The notes under the pieces are model-generated. The model worked only from the letters and a program-made list of their open reading frames with translations. It ran no database searches and had not been told where the DNA came from. This document shows, one piece after another, positions 18,288-27,485 of a stretch of DNA of 64,000 nucleotides. This stretch comes from Dietzia cinnamea NBRC 102147. Its GTDB lineage: Bacteria > Actinomycetota > Actinomycetes > Mycobacteriales > Mycobacteriaceae. Position 1 is the first letter of the stretch. Each line of letters begins with the position of its first letter. The position numbers were made by a program, and so were the translations under genes. Location of the stretch: contig NZ_BCSW01000016.1 in assembly GCF_001571065.1 (NCBI RefSeq), forward strand, positions 1 through 64,000, given 5' to 3'.

Positions 18288-18992
18288 ATGACCGTCATCC
18301 TGCTCCGGCACGGCCGCTCCACCGCCAACACCGCGCTCACCCTGGCCGGCCGCACCCCGGGCGTCGGGCTCGACGAGACGGGTCACGCCCAGGCGCGGGA
18401 TCTCTGCCGTCGACTGGAGGGCCTGCCCGTCGAGGCCGTCGTCCGGTCGCCGCTGATGCGGTGCCGGCAGACCGTCGAGCCGCTCGCCGAACAGTTCGGG
18501 GTGGAACCGGAGCTCGAGGAGGACCTCGTGGAAGTGGACTACGGGACCTGGACCGGCCGCCCCCTCAAGGACCTGGCCTCCGAGCACATGTGGTCCGTGG
18601 TGCAGCAGCACCCGTCGTCCGCGGTCTTCCCGGAGGGGGAGTCGCTCGCCGGGATGGCCGGCAGATCGGTGACGGCCATCCGCGGACACGATCGGAGGCT
18701 CGCCGAAGGGGCCGGCCGCGACGTGCTGTGGGTCGCGTGCAGCCACGGTGACGTCATCAAGGCCGTGCTCGCCGACGCGTACGGGATGCATCTGGACCAG
18801 TTCCAGCGGATCGTCGTCGAACCCGCCTCGATGTCGGTCGTGCGCTACACACCCCACCGACCGTTCGTCCTCCGGGTCAACGACACCGGCGGCGACCTGG
18901 CCAGCCTGCGGGGGGAGCCGGCCGGCCAGGTCGGTGAGCCGACGCCCGGCCACGCCAGCTCGGACGCGGTGCCCGGCGGGAACGTACCCTGA
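18288..18992 (+). CDS. histidine phosphatase superfamily protein, MSMEG_4193 type
   Basis: A 234-residue protein with the phosphohistidine motif LLRHGRSTANTALTL (residues 4-18), the second Arg in SPLMRCRQTVEPL, and the second His in VACSHGDVIKAVLAD (about 148-162). The C terminus has a Gly-rich tail. This is the actinobacterial type that sits in the mshC neighbourhood; the substrate is unknown. It is followed 40 bases later by the DUF3090 gene. Confidence 0.88.
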   Translation: MTVILLRHGRSTANTALTLAGRTPGVGLDETGHAQARDLCRRLEGLPVEAVVRSPLMRCRQTVEPLAEQFGVEPELEEDLVEVDYGTWTGRPLKDLASEHMWSVVQQHPSSAVFPEGESLAGMAGRSVTAIRGHDRRLAEGAGRDVLWVACSHGDVIKAVLADAYGMHLDQFQRIVVEPASMSVVRYTPHRPFVLRVNDTGGDLASLRGEPAGQVGEPTPGHASSDAVPGGNVP

Positions 18993-19032
18993 TGATCCGC
19001 AGCACCATCGAGCACCCGAGGAGACGACCGGC

Positions 19033-19620
19033 ATGAGCAGGGCAGTCCACGAGTTCCGCGATCCGGCCCGGTTCGTGGTGGGCACGGTCGGCCAGCCGGG
19101 CGAACGCGTCTTCTTCGTCCAGGCCACCGAGGCGGGCCGGACGATCTCCGTCCGCTGCGAGAAGCAGCAGGCCCAGATCCTGTCCGAGCGGATGGGCGAC
19201 CTGCTCGACGAGATCGCGGCCAAGTCCGACATCCCCGTGCCCCCGGCCGGAGGGGACGTCGACGACCTCGATCCGCTCGAGATGCCGGTCGACGCGGAGT
19301 TCCAGGTCGGCACCATGGGCCTCGGCTGGGACGGCGAGCGCAATCAGATCGTCGTGGAGCTGCTGGCGATGGACCCGTCGGCCACGGACGAGTCGGTGGT
19401 GCTGTCGGACGCCGAGGACGCCCCGGACGCCCTGCGGGTGTTCCTCACCCCGCAGCGTGCCCGCCAGTTCGTCCTGCGCAGCGAGCGCGTGGTCTCCGCG
19501 GGCCGGGCGCCGTGCCCGCTGTGCGGCGAGCCGATCGACACCACCGGTCACCTGTGTGTCCGCCTCAACGGGTACCTGCCGCGGTCGGGGGAGGCGCTCA
19601 CCGACCTCATCGACCCGTGA
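19033..19620 (+). CDS. DUF3090 family protein
   Basis: A 195-residue conserved actinobacterial protein, mostly beta-rich. Near the C terminus CPLCGEPID followed by GHLCVRLNGY provides three cysteines and a histidine that could bind zinc. It opens with FRDPARFVVGTVGQPGERVFFVQA, which is typical of the family. The start ATG 19033 has GAGGAGA upstream. Its stop overlaps the GTG of the next gene. Its constant association with the phosphatase, SCO1664-type and mshC genes suggests a linked but unknown job. Confidence 0.9.
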   Translation: MSRAVHEFRDPARFVVGTVGQPGERVFFVQATEAGRTISVRCEKQQAQILSERMGDLLDEIAAKSDIPVPPAGGDVDDLDPLEMPVDAEFQVGTMGLGWDGERNQIVVELLAMDPSATDESVVLSDAEDAPDALRVFLTPQRARQFVLRSERVVSAGRAPCPLCGEPIDTTGHLCVRLNGYLPRSGEALTDLIDP

Positions 19621-20399
19621 CCGACCGTCCGGCGGGCCCCGAGCTCACCGTCCTGTCCCGGATCCCGTCCGGAAGCAACGCGGTCTACCACTGCGTCGAC
19701 GAGCGGGGCGACAGCTGGGTGTACAAGCCGTCGGCGGGGGAGCGCCCGCTGATGGACTTCCCCGACGGCAGTCTCGCGGCGCGGGAGATCGCCGCCTACG
19801 CCGTGTCCGAGGCGTCGGGCTGGGGCCTGGTACCGGAGACGGTCGCGGCTCACGGCCCGGGCGGGCCGGGCATGGCGCAGCGGTGGATCGAGGAGGTCGA
19901 CCGGGAACACGCACCCGGTCACGACCCGGTCGACGTCCACCCGGCCGACGCGGTGCCGCACGGCCGTGCCGTGGTGCTGCGCGGCGAGGGTTCCCGCGGT
20001 GAGGACGTGGTGGTCGCCCACGTCACCGACGGCCGGCTGCGCCGGATCGCGGTGTTCGACCACATGGTGAACAACGCCGACCGCAAGGGCGGGCACGTCC
20101 TGGTCGACGCCGCGGGGGTGGTGTGGGCGATCGATCACGGTCTGTCGTTCCACACCGATCCCAAGCTGCGCACCGTCCTGTGGGGGTGGGCGGGCCAGCC
20201 CCTGGACGGTGACGAGGTCGAGGGCCTCGAGCTCGTCCGTCGCGGCCTGGAGGCGGGTGGGGAGCTGCGGCGCACCCTCTCCGACCTGCTGTCCGACGCC
20301 GAGATCGCGGCGCTGTGCGAGCGTGTCGACACCTTGCTGGCGAGTCGGACGTTCCCCGTCCCGGGGCCGGGCTACCCGTTACCCTGGCCGCTCTTCTGA
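19617..20399 (+). CDS. SCO1664 family protein (PI3/4-kinase-like fold)
   Basis: A 260-residue protein of the actinobacterial SCO1664 family. [34 protein letters not shown] holds a nucleotide-binding-type Lys, and [21 protein letters not shown] with [11 protein letters not shown] matches the catalytic DxxxxNxDR and DH motifs of the PI3/4-kinase-like (HipA-like) fold. It may be an atypical kinase; no substrate is known. The GTG start overlaps the upstream TGA, so it is translationally coupled to the DUF3090 gene. Confidence 0.88.
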   Translation: MTDRPAGPELTVLSRIPSGSNAVYHCVDERGDSWVYKPSAGERPLMDFPDGSLAAREIAAYAVSEASGWGLVPETVAAHGPGGPGMAQRWIEEVDREHAPGHDPVDVHPADAVPHGRAVVLRGEGSRGEDVVVAHVTDGRLRRIAVFDHMVNNADRKGGHVLVDAAGVVWAIDHGLSFHTDPKLRTVLWGWAGQPLDGDEVEGLELVRRGLEAGGELRRTLSDLLSDAEIAALCERVDTLLASRTFPVPGPGYPLPWPLF

Positions 20400-20411
20400 C
20401 CGGGCGGTCTC

Positions 20412-20424
20412 TAGACTCGGCCCC
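20412..20424 (+). promoter_or_regulatory. probable leaderless promoter of mshC
   Basis: TAGACT at 20412-20417 is followed by 7 bases and the ATG at 20425. No ribosome-binding site is present before that ATG. Confidence 0.5.
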
Positions 20425-21678
20425 ATGCACTCGTGGTCTTCGCCTGTCGTCCCCTCGGTCCCCGGCGACGGCGTCCCCCTGAAGTTGTTCGACACCGCCG
20501 GGGGTGAGGTCCGCGAGGTGGAGCCCGGCCCGGTCGCGGGCATGTACGTCTGCGGGATCACCCCCTACGACACCACCCACCTGGGTCACGCGGCGACCTA
20601 CCTGACGTTCGACCTCGTCTACCGGCAACTGCTGGACGCGGGTCACGAGGTCCACTACGTCCAGAACACCACGGACGTCGACGACCCGCTTTTCGAGCGG
20701 GCAGAGCGTGACGGGGTCGACTGGCGCGAGCTGGGGGACCGGGAGACCGACCTGTTCCGCGAGGACATGGAGGCGCTGCGGGTGCTACCGCCGCGCGACT
20801 ACGTCGCGGCCACCGAGACGATCGACGAGGTGGTGGAGATGGTCGGCGAGCTGCTCGACCGCGGCCACGCCTACCGGATCGACCCGGACGTCGACGGCTA
20901 CTCCGACGTGTACTACCGGCATAGAGCCACCGCCGACTTCGGATACGAGTCGGGGTACGACGACGACGAGATGGCGGTCGCGTTCGCCGAGCGCGGTGGC
21001 GACCCGGACCGGCCCGGCAAGGAACACCCGCTGGATGCCCTGCTGTGGCGGGTCGAACGGCCCGGCGAGCCGTCGTGGCCGTCCCCCTGGGGGGCGGGCC
21101 GACCGGGTTGGCACATCGAGTGTTCGGCGATCGCCCGCAACCGGCTCGGGATGGAGTTCGACATCCAGGGCGGCGGCAGCGACCTGGCGTTCCCCCACCA
21201 CGAGTTCTCCGCCGCGCACGCGGAGGCCGCGGCGGGCCGGCGACCGTTCGCGCGGTTCTACGTGCACGCCGCGATGATCGGCCTCGACGGCGTCAAGATG
21301 AGCAAGTCGCTCGGCAACCTCGTGCGCGTGCAGGCGCTGCGCGAGCAGGGCGTGGATCCCGCCCTCATCCGGCTCGGGCTGTTCGCCGGGCACTACCGCG
21401 TCGACCGCTCGTGGTCCGATGAGCTGCTCGAGCGGGCACACGCCCGGTACGGCCTGTGGTGCCGGGCCATCGGCCGGGGGGTCGGCGCGGACGCGGCGCC
21501 CGTGATCGCGGAGATGCGCGAGCGCCTCGCGGACGACCTCGACACGCCCGGCGCGCTCGCGGTGATCGACGCGTGGGCGTCCGCCACGTTGGACGGCGAC
21601 GACTCCGACCCGTCCGCCGGCGCCGGCATCGCGACCGCGCTGGACGCCCTGATGGGGATCCCGACGATCGCCGTCTGA
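20425..21678 (+). CDS. mshC: L-cysteine:1D-myo-inositol 2-amino-2-deoxy-alpha-D-glucopyranoside ligase (MshC)
   Basis: A 417-residue class I aminoacyl-tRNA-synthetase-like enzyme that joins cysteine to GlcN-Ins in an ATP-dependent step of mycothiol synthesis. The HIGH-type motif is in [19 protein letters not shown] (about residues 44-62), Zn/Cys-binding residues in YVCGIT and HIECSA, and KMSKS at about 292-296. It is shorter than CysS and lacks the tRNA-binding C-terminal extension, which separates it from cysteinyl-tRNA synthetase. Mycothiol is the main low-molecular-weight thiol of actinobacteria. Confidence 0.96.
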   Translation: MHSWSSPVVPSVPGDGVPLKLFDTAGGEVREVEPGPVAGMYVCGITPYDTTHLGHAATYLTFDLVYRQLLDAGHEVHYVQNTTDVDDPLFERAERDGVDWRELGDRETDLFREDMEALRVLPPRDYVAATETIDEVVEMVGELLDRGHAYRIDPDVDGYSDVYYRHRATADFGYESGYDDDEMAVAFAERGGDPDRPGKEHPLDALLWRVERPGEPSWPSPWGAGRPGWHIECSAIARNRLGMEFDIQGGGSDLAFPHHEFSAAHAEAAAGRRPFARFYVHAAMIGLDGVKMSKSLGNLVRVQALREQGVDPALIRLGLFAGHYRVDRSWSDELLERAHARYGLWCRAIGRGVGADAAPVIAEMRERLADDLDTPGALAVIDAWASATLDGDDSDPSAGAGIATALDALMGIPTIAV

Positions 21679-21684
21679 CGCCGG

Positions 21685-22611
21685 TCAGCCGGCGTCGGGC
21701 TCGTCCCGGTCACCCCGCAGGAAGCGCTCGAACTCGGCGGCGATCGCCTCGCCGTCGACCAGTGGCATCGCCTCCCCGCCGGACGCGCGGCCGCGGTCGG
21801 GCTCGGGGTCCACGCCCGGCGTGACCCCCGACTCCTCGTCCAGCCGGTCCTCCAGGGACCGGATGTAGTCGCGCAGGTCCTCGTCCTCGCTCGCCGCGGC
21901 GTCGACACGCTCGGCCCACGTCCGGGCCTGGACGCGGAGCGCGTCCATCGGCACGGCCATCCCGAGGTTCTCGGCGAGCCACGACAACATCGCCTCGGTC
22001 CCGCGCGGGTTGGGCGGGGAGGCCACGTAGTGGGGCACGCCCGCGAACAGGCTCAGGGTGGGCACGCCCGCCTCGGTGAGCAGCTGCTGCAGCACGCCCG
22101 ACATCCCGGTCGGCCCCTCGTAGTCCGAGGGGGCCACGCCCATGGTCGTCATCCGCTGACGGCTGAACGCCGCACCGGTGAGCGGCACCGGGCGGGTGTG
22201 CGGCACGTCGGCGAGGTAGGCCCCCAGCAGCACGACCTGGGAGACGCCCAGGGTGTCGACGAGGTCGACGAACTCGGAGGCGAACCGCCGCCACTTCAGG
22301 GCCGGCTCGGGCCCGCGCACCAGCAGGACGTCGTTGGCAACGCCGTCCGGCCGACACGCCGAGACGACGATGCGCGGCCACTCCACCGAGCGCGAGACCC
22401 CGCCGGCGAACCGGACGACGGGCCGCTGCTCGAGATAGTCGAAGAACTCGTCACCACCGACCTCGGCGATCTGGCGGGCCTCCCAGTTGAGCGCGAGGTG
22501 TTCGATGGTGCCGGTCGCCACGTCCGCCGCGTCGTTCCAGCCCTCGAAGGCCACGATCATCACCGGGCTCTCGAGATCGAGATGCCCGTCGGGACTCCAT
22601 TCGACAGTCAT
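21685..22611 (-). CDS. PAC2 family protein
   Basis: A 308-residue PAC2 (proteasome assembly chaperone 2-like) protein. Family blocks are VMIVAFEGWNDAADVATGTIEHL near the N terminus, LLVRGPEPALKWRRFASEFVDLV and VPTLSLFAGVPHYVASPPNPRGTEAML. Despite the family name, no proteasome core genes are present in this window, so assembly chaperoning is not implied. It is convergent with mshC (6 bases apart) and divergent from metH, as in M. tuberculosis (Rv2125/Rv2124c) as I remember. Confidence 0.9.
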   Translation of the reverse strand: MTVEWSPDGHLDLESPVMIVAFEGWNDAADVATGTIEHLALNWEARQIAEVGGDEFFDYLEQRPVVRFAGGVSRSVEWPRIVVSACRPDGVANDVLLVRGPEPALKWRRFASEFVDLVDTLGVSQVVLLGAYLADVPHTRPVPLTGAAFSRQRMTTMGVAPSDYEGPTGMSGVLQQLLTEAGVPTLSLFAGVPHYVASPPNPRGTEAMLSWLAENLGMAVPMDALRVQARTWAERVDAAASEDEDLRDYIRSLEDRLDEESGVTPGVDPEPDRGRASGGEAMPLVDGEAIAAEFERFLRGDRDEPDAG

Positions 22612-22623
22612 CAGTACAGCCTA
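22612..22623 (-). promoter_or_regulatory. probable leaderless promoter of the PAC2 gene
   Basis: On the minus strand TAGGCT (22618-22623) ends 6 bases before the ATG at 22611. It lies back to back with the metH promoter. Confidence 0.4.
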
Positions 22624-22627
22624 CGTA

Positions 22628-22661
22628 CCTCCGATCCGGAGGCACCCATACACTGGGGCCC
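22628..22661 (+). promoter_or_regulatory. metH promoter with a perfect 6-base inverted repeat
   Basis: TACACT at 22649-22654 is followed by 7 bases and the metH ATG, which fits a leaderless transcript. CCTCCG-ATC-CGGAGG occupies 22628-22642, where the -35 element would be expected, so it could be an operator. No B12 riboswitch could fit, because only 50 bases separate the two start codons. Confidence 0.45.
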
Positions 22662-25600
22662 ATGTCTGTCGATTTCGATTCGCCCTTGTTGGACGCCGCC
22701 CGTCGGCGAGTACTGATCGGTGACGGGGCGATGGGCACGATGCTGCAGGCGGTCGACCTCGACGTGGACGAGGACTTCCTGGGTCTCGAGGGCTGTAACG
22801 AGATCCTCAACGCGACGCGGCCGGACGTGGTGTCGGGGATCCACCGTGCTTTCTTCGAGGCCGGAGCCGACCTGGTCGAGACCAATACCTTCGGGTGCAA
22901 CCTGTCCAACCTGGGCGACTACGACATCGTCGACCGTATCGGCGAGCTCGCCGAGAAGGGTGCGGCGATCGCGCGCGGGGTCGCCGACGAGATGGGCCCG
23001 TCCGAGGACGGGACCCCGCGGATGGTGTTGGGTTCGCTCGGGCCCGGGACCAAATTGCCCTCACTGGGTCAGACCACCTTCGAGGACATCCGAGACGCGT
23101 ACTCCAAGGCCGCCGAGGGGCTGGCCCGCGGGGGAGCGGACGCGTACCTGATCGAGACGAGCCAGGACCTGCTGCAGGTCAAAGCCGCGGTCCTCGGGTG
23201 CCAGGACGGCATGGCGGCCGCGGGACGGCGGTTGCCGATCATCTCGCACGTCACCATCGAGACGACCGGCACGATGCTGCTGGGATCGGACATCGGCGCG
23301 GCACTGACCGCGCTGCAGCCGCTGGGCATCGACATGATCGGCCTGAACTGCGCCACGGGGCCGGCCGAGATGGTCGAGCACCTGCGCTACCTGTCGCGGC
23401 ACGCCGAGATCCCTGTGTCGGTCATGCCCAACGCCGGCCTGCCCGAGCTGGGGGAGCACGGCGCCGTCTACCCGCTGGGTGCCGAGGAGTTCGCGCCCCA
23501 GGTGGCCGACTTCGTCTCCGAGTTCGGCCTCTCAATGGTCGGCGGCTGCTGCGGTACCACGCCGGAGCACATCACCCGGCTCCGGGAGCAGGTGGGCACA
23601 CGGACGAGGGCCGAGCGCACGGTCGAGCCCGTCAACGCGGTCGCCTCGCTGTACAGCTCCACGCCGCTGCGCGCGGACGCGGGCATCATCATGATCGGTG
23701 AGCGCACCAACGCCAACGGCTCCAAGCGGTTCCGCGAGGCGATGCTGGCCTCCGACTGGGACACCTGCATGGACATCGCCAAGGAGCAGATGCGCGACGG
23801 CGCCCAGATGGTCGACCTCTGCGTCGACTACGTCGGCCGCGACGGCTCCGGGGACATGGCAGAGCTGGCCGGCCGGATGGCCACGTCCTCGACGCTGCCG
23901 ATCATGCTCGACTCGACCGAGCCCGAGGTCATCAGGGCGGGCCTGGAGAAGCTGGGCGGTCGCTGCGCGGTCAACTCGGTCAACTACGAGGACGGCGCGG
24001 GGCCGGACTCGCGGTTCCAGCGGATCATGCGGCTGGTGTCCCGGCACGGCGCGGCCGTCGTCGGTCTGACGATCGACGAGGAGGGCCAGGCCCGCACCGC
24101 CGACCGCAAGGTCGAGATCGCCGAGCGGCTCATCGCCGACCTGACCGGGAACTGGGGGATGGCGGAGGAGGACATCATCATCGACTGTCTGACCTTCCCC
24201 ATCTCGACCGGGCAGGAGGAGGTCCGCCGCGACGGCATCGAGACCATCGAGGCGATCCGTCGGCTCACCGGGGCCCACCCGCGTATCCACACCACGCTGG
24301 GTCTGTCGAACATTTCGTTCGGCCTCAACCCGGCCGCCCGCCAGGTGCTCAACTCGGTGTTCCTGCACGAGTGCGTCCAGGCCGGTCTCGATTCGGCGAT
24401 CGCGCACAGCTCCAAGATCCTGCCCATGAGCAAGATCGACGACCGTCAGCGAGAGGTGGCCCTGGACCTGGTCTACGACCGTCGCCGCGAGGGCTACGAC
24501 CCGCTGCAGGTGTTCATGGAGCTCTTCGAGGGCGTCTCCGCGGCCGGCGCCAAGGACGCCCGCGCCGCCGAGCTCGCGGCGATGCCGCTCATGGAGCGCC
24601 TGGCCGCGCGGATCGTCGACGGCGAGCGCAAGGGACTCGAGGAGGATCTCGACGCCGCGATGGCGGAGATCCCCCCGTTGGAGATCATCAACTCCCACCT
24701 GCTCGGTGGGATGAAGACGGTCGGTGAGCTGTTCGGCTCCGGTCAGATGCAGCTGCCGTTCGTCCTGCAGTCGGCCGAGACGATGAAGGCGGCGGTCGCC
24801 CACCTCGAGCCCCACATGGAGGCGAGCGATGAGGACGGCAAGGGACGGATCGTCCTGGCCACGGTCAAGGGCGACGTGCACGACATCGGCAAGAACCTCG
24901 TTGACATCATCCTGTCCAACAACGGCTACGACGTGGTCAACATCGGCATCAAGCAGCCGATCTCGGAGATCATCTCCGCGGCACGCGAGCACAAGGCCGA
25001 CGTGATCGGCATGTCCGGTCTGCTGGTGAAGTCGACCGTGGTGATGAAGGACAACCTCGCCGAGCTCAACTCCGAGGGCATCGCCGGTGAGTTCCCCGTC
25101 CTGCTCGGCGGCGCGGCCCTGACCCGCTCCTATGTCGAGGTCGACCTCGCCGGGATGTACCAGGGCGATGTGTTCTACGCCCGCGACGCGTTCGAGGGCC
25201 TGCGGCTGATGGACGAGGTGATGACGGCCAAGCGGACCGGCGTCCCGATGGCACAGTCCTCGGAGGCCGCGGCCAAGGCGGCCGAGCGTCGCGAGCGCCG
25301 TGCCCGCAGTGAGCGGATCGCGGCCAAGCGCGCGGCCGAGGCCGAGCCCGTGGTCATTCCCGAGCGCTCGGACGTCGCCGCGGACCAGCCGATAGCGACC
25401 CCGCCGTTCTGGGGCACCCGCATCGCCAAGGGCATCCCGGTGGCCGACTACCTCGGGCACCTGGACGAGCGCGCGCTGTACTTCGGGCAGTGGGGCCTGC
25501 GTGGCACCCGCAGCGGGGAGGGGCCGGACTACGACGAACTGGTGGAGACCGAGGGCAGGCCGCGCATGCGCGCCTGGATCGACCGTCTCACCACCGAGGG

Positions 25601-26222
25601 CCTCCTGTCGCACTCTGCGGTGGTCTACGGCTACTTCCCGGCATACTCGGTCGGCGACGAGATCTGGGTCCTGGCCGAGCCGCGTCCGGACGCCGAGGTG
25701 CTGCACAAGATCGCGTTCCCGCGCCAGCAGCGCCCCCGCTTCCTGTCGATCCCGGACTTCGTGGCCTCCCGCGAGCGCTGCGAGGCGGAAGGCATGGTGG
25801 ACGTCCTGCCGTTCCAGCTGGTGACGATGGGCACCCCGATCGCGGACTTCGCCAACGAGCTGTTCGCCGGGGACAACTACCGGGACTACCTCGAGGTGCA
25901 CGGACTGTCGGTGCAGCTCACGGAGGCACTGGCGGAGTTCTGGCACCGACGCGTGCGCGACGAGCTCACCCTGCCCGAGGGATCGGTCTCCGACGAGGAC
26001 CCCGACAGCATCCAGGACTACTTCAACCTCAAGTACCGCGGAGCGCGCTACAGCTTCGGCTACGGCGCGTGCCCGGACCTGGAGTCGCGCAAGGTAGTCG
26101 TGGACCTGCTCGAGCCCGAGCGCATCGGGGTGGTGCTGTCCGAGGAACTGCAGCTACACCCGGAGCAGTCGACGGACGCGTTCGTGCTGTACCACCCCGA
26201 GGCGAAGTACTTCAACGTCTGA
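22662..26222 (+). CDS. metH: cobalamin-dependent methionine synthase (MetH)
   Basis: A 1186-residue four-module enzyme that moves a methyl group from 5-methyltetrahydrofolate to homocysteine through methylcobalamin. In order: homocysteine domain (GDGAMGTMLQ near residue 20; zinc cysteines at GLNCATG and GGCCGTTPEHI near 290), pterin domain (IGERTNANGSKRFREAM near 345-361), cap and B12 domain (VKGDVHDIGKNLVDIILSNNGYDVVNIG near 735-765, with the cobalt-ligand His), and the SAM-binding reactivation domain (RGARYSFGYGACPDLE near 1127). All key motifs are present. Confidence 0.97.
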   Translation: MSVDFDSPLLDAARRRVLIGDGAMGTMLQAVDLDVDEDFLGLEGCNEILNATRPDVVSGIHRAFFEAGADLVETNTFGCNLSNLGDYDIVDRIGELAEKGAAIARGVADEMGPSEDGTPRMVLGSLGPGTKLPSLGQTTFEDIRDAYSKAAEGLARGGADAYLIETSQDLLQVKAAVLGCQDGMAAAGRRLPIISHVTIETTGTMLLGSDIGAALTALQPLGIDMIGLNCATGPAEMVEHLRYLSRHAEIPVSVMPNAGLPELGEHGAVYPLGAEEFAPQVADFVSEFGLSMVGGCCGTTPEHITRLREQVGTRTRAERTVEPVNAVASLYSSTPLRADAGIIMIGERTNANGSKRFREAMLASDWDTCMDIAKEQMRDGAQMVDLCVDYVGRDGSGDMAELAGRMATSSTLPIMLDSTEPEVIRAGLEKLGGRCAVNSVNYEDGAGPDSRFQRIMRLVSRHGAAVVGLTIDEEGQARTADRKVEIAERLIADLTGNWGMAEEDIIIDCLTFPISTGQEEVRRDGIETIEAIRRLTGAHPRIHTTLGLSNISFGLNPAARQVLNSVFLHECVQAGLDSAIAHSSKILPMSKIDDRQREVALDLVYDRRREGYDPLQVFMELFEGVSAAGAKDARAAELAAMPLMERLAARIVDGERKGLEEDLDAAMAEIPPLEIINSHLLGGMKTVGELFGSGQMQLPFVLQSAETMKAAVAHLEPHMEASDEDGKGRIVLATVKGDVHDIGKNLVDIILSNNGYDVVNIGIKQPISEIISAAREHKADVIGMSGLLVKSTVVMKDNLAELNSEGIAGEFPVLLGGAALTRSYVEVDLAGMYQGDVFYARDAFEGLRLMDEVMTAKRTGVPMAQSSEAAAKAAERRERRARSERIAAKRAAEAEPVVIPERSDVAADQPIATPPFWGTRIAKGIPVADYLGHLDERALYFGQWGLRGTRSGEGPDYDELVETEGRPRMRAWIDRLTTEGLLSHSAVVYGYFPAYSVGDEIWVLAEPRPDAEVLHKIAFPRQQRPRFLSIPDFVASRERCEAEGMVDVLPFQLVTMGTPIADFANELFAGDNYRDYLEVHGLSVQLTEALAEFWHRRVRDELTLPEGSVSDEDPDSIQDYFNLKYRGARYSFGYGACPDLESRKVVVDLLEPERIGVVLSEELQLHPEQSTDAFVLYHPEAKYFNV

Positions 26223-26258
26223 GCCGTCGGACGGAGCGTCGGCCGAATCCCGGGCGGG

Positions 26259-26264
26259 TAAGAT
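26259..26264 (+). promoter_or_regulatory. probable -10 box before the small ORF and HAD gene
   Basis: TAAGAT lies in the gap after metH. A transcript from about 26271 would carry GAGGAG at 26280-26285 and then the small ORF at 26293. A second box, TAGACA at 26433-26438, lies 7 bases before the HAD start. Confidence 0.35.
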
Positions 26265-26292
26265 CACCTTCACCCGGCCTGAGGAGATCGTC

Positions 26293-26442
26293 ATGCTCAG
26301 CATCGGCGGGTCCGCCGCCCTCGCCGTGGTGGGTGCCGTCCTCGCCGGGGGCGGCGCACGGACTGCCGCACTGTCACCGGTCGCGGCCGCCGGCGGCCTG
26401 CCGCGCGTCACCCCCGGTTCACCTGCTTCGGGTAGACAGTAG
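26293..26442 (+). CDS. putative 49-residue hydrophobic small protein
   Basis: ATG at 26293 with GAGGAG 7 bases before it opens a frame that begins MLSIGGSAALAVVGAVLAGG and continues with Ala, Gly and Pro-rich residues to a TAG three bases before the HAD gene. The N terminus could be a membrane helix or a signal sequence, but it lacks a basic n-region. No family is recognised. The start signals are good but the codon evidence is thin over so short a stretch, so it may be only a leader for the HAD gene. Confidence 0.35.
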   Translation: MLSIGGSAALAVVGAVLAGGGARTAALSPVAAAGGLPRVTPGSPASGRQ

Positions 26443-26445
26443 GCC

Positions 26446-27153
26446 GTGACCAGCACCTCTACCGCCCACCTCCCCGCCGCGGTGTGTCTCGACATGGACG
26501 GCACCCTCGTCGACACCGAACGACTGTGGGACATCGCCGTCTTCGAGCTCGCCGAGCACATGGGACGGCCGCTGGACGAGGCGACCCGCGAACGGACACT
26601 GGGCAACTCCCTGCACGGGTTCTTCGAGATCCTCGGCGAATACACCGGACGCCGGATCGAGGGCGAGGAGTTCGACCGTCTCGCGCATCGCCTCAACTCG
26701 CGCGTCACGGAGCTCATGCGGACCGACATGCGGTGGCGCCCGGGTGCCGAGGAACTGCTGTCCGACATCGCCGCGACCGGGGTCCCCGTCGCCCTGGTGA
26801 CCAACACGACCGCCGACGTCGCCGTGGTGCCGCTGGAGTTCATCGACCGGTCCCGGTTCGACGTGGTCGTCACCGGCTGCATGGTGGCCGAGGGGAAACC
26901 GGCGCCGGACCCGTACCTGCTCGCCTGCGCTGAGCTGGGCGTCCAGCCCGGGTCGGCGGTCGCGGTCGAGGACTCGGTCACCGGGGCCACCGCGGCGGTA
27001 GCGGCCGGGTGCCGCGTCCTCTACATCCCGTCCACCGACGGTCAACCCGACGTCGCGGGGGCCCACACGCACTCGACGCTCGAGGGGGTCGACGTCGCGG
27101 GGCTCCACGCGCTCACCTCGGGGTCACCCGTGGGCGCGGCTGTGGGACAATAG
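26446..27153 (+). CDS. HAD superfamily hydrolase (beta-phosphoglucomutase-like)
   Basis: A 235-residue phosphatase-type HAD protein. Motif [13 protein letters not shown] (residues 14-25) holds the Asp nucleophile, motif II is LVTNTTADV (about 125), and motifs III and IV are [17 protein letters not shown] and [17 protein letters not shown] (about 150-190). The cap is helical and type I. The GTG start has a TAGACA 7 bases upstream. Because it directly precedes hisE and hisG, a role as a histidinol-phosphate phosphatase could be imagined, but the sequence does not show that. Confidence 0.88.
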   Translation: MTSTSTAHLPAAVCLDMDGTLVDTERLWDIAVFELAEHMGRPLDEATRERTLGNSLHGFFEILGEYTGRRIEGEEFDRLAHRLNSRVTELMRTDMRWRPGAEELLSDIAATGVPVALVTNTTADVAVVPLEFIDRSRFDVVVTGCMVAEGKPAPDPYLLACAELGVQPGSAVAVEDSVTGATAAVAAGCRVLYIPSTDGQPDVAGAHTHSTLEGVDVAGLHALTSGSPVGAAVGQ

Positions 27154-27158
27154 GCCGC

Positions 27159-27422
27159 GTGAAGACCTTCGACTCCCTGTTCGCCGAGCTCTCCGAGCGG
27201 ATCACCGCGCGCACCGAGGGATCCGGCACCGTCGCCGCGTTCGACAAGGGCGTCCACCATCTGGGCAAGAAGGTCATCGAGGAGGCCGGAGAGGTCTGGA
27301 TCGCGGCCGAGTACCAGTCGGACGAGGAGTTGGCGGAGGAGATCTCCCAGCTCCTGTACTGGACCCAGGTCATGATGCTCAAGCGCGGACTGACCCTCGG
27401 GGACGTCTACCGACATCTCTAG
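27159..27422 (+). CDS. hisE: phosphoribosyl-ATP pyrophosphatase (HisE)
   Basis: An 87-residue all-alpha MazG-like enzyme catalysing the second step of histidine synthesis, hydrolysis of phosphoribosyl-ATP to phosphoribosyl-AMP. The metal-binding acidic helix is [32 protein letters not shown]. Length matches stand-alone HisE. The GTG start lies 5 bases after the HAD stop; GACAAT, with an extended TG before it, ends 7 bases upstream of the start and could allow a leaderless transcript. hisG follows 63 bases later. Confidence 0.93.
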   Translation: MKTFDSLFAELSERITARTEGSGTVAAFDKGVHHLGKKVIEEAGEVWIAAEYQSDEELAEEISQLLYWTQVMMLKRGLTLGDVYRHL

Positions 27423-27485
27423 GTCTGGCCCGTCCGGGTCGCGACCCATGTCCATCCTCACGCTCACAGATCCCGGAGACCCGTC

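Noticed and set aside
16206-19343. 1045-codon minus-strand frame
   Set aside because: Only its last 343 codons (the lipoprotein) are supported by a signal peptide and start site; the rest is antisense to uppP and neighbours.
22612-22661. Cobalamin riboswitch before metH
   Set aside because: The gap is too short and no B12-box-like sequence is present.
23532-25946. 804-codon minus-strand frame opposite metH
   Set aside because: Shadow frame; metH on the plus strand has all its motifs.
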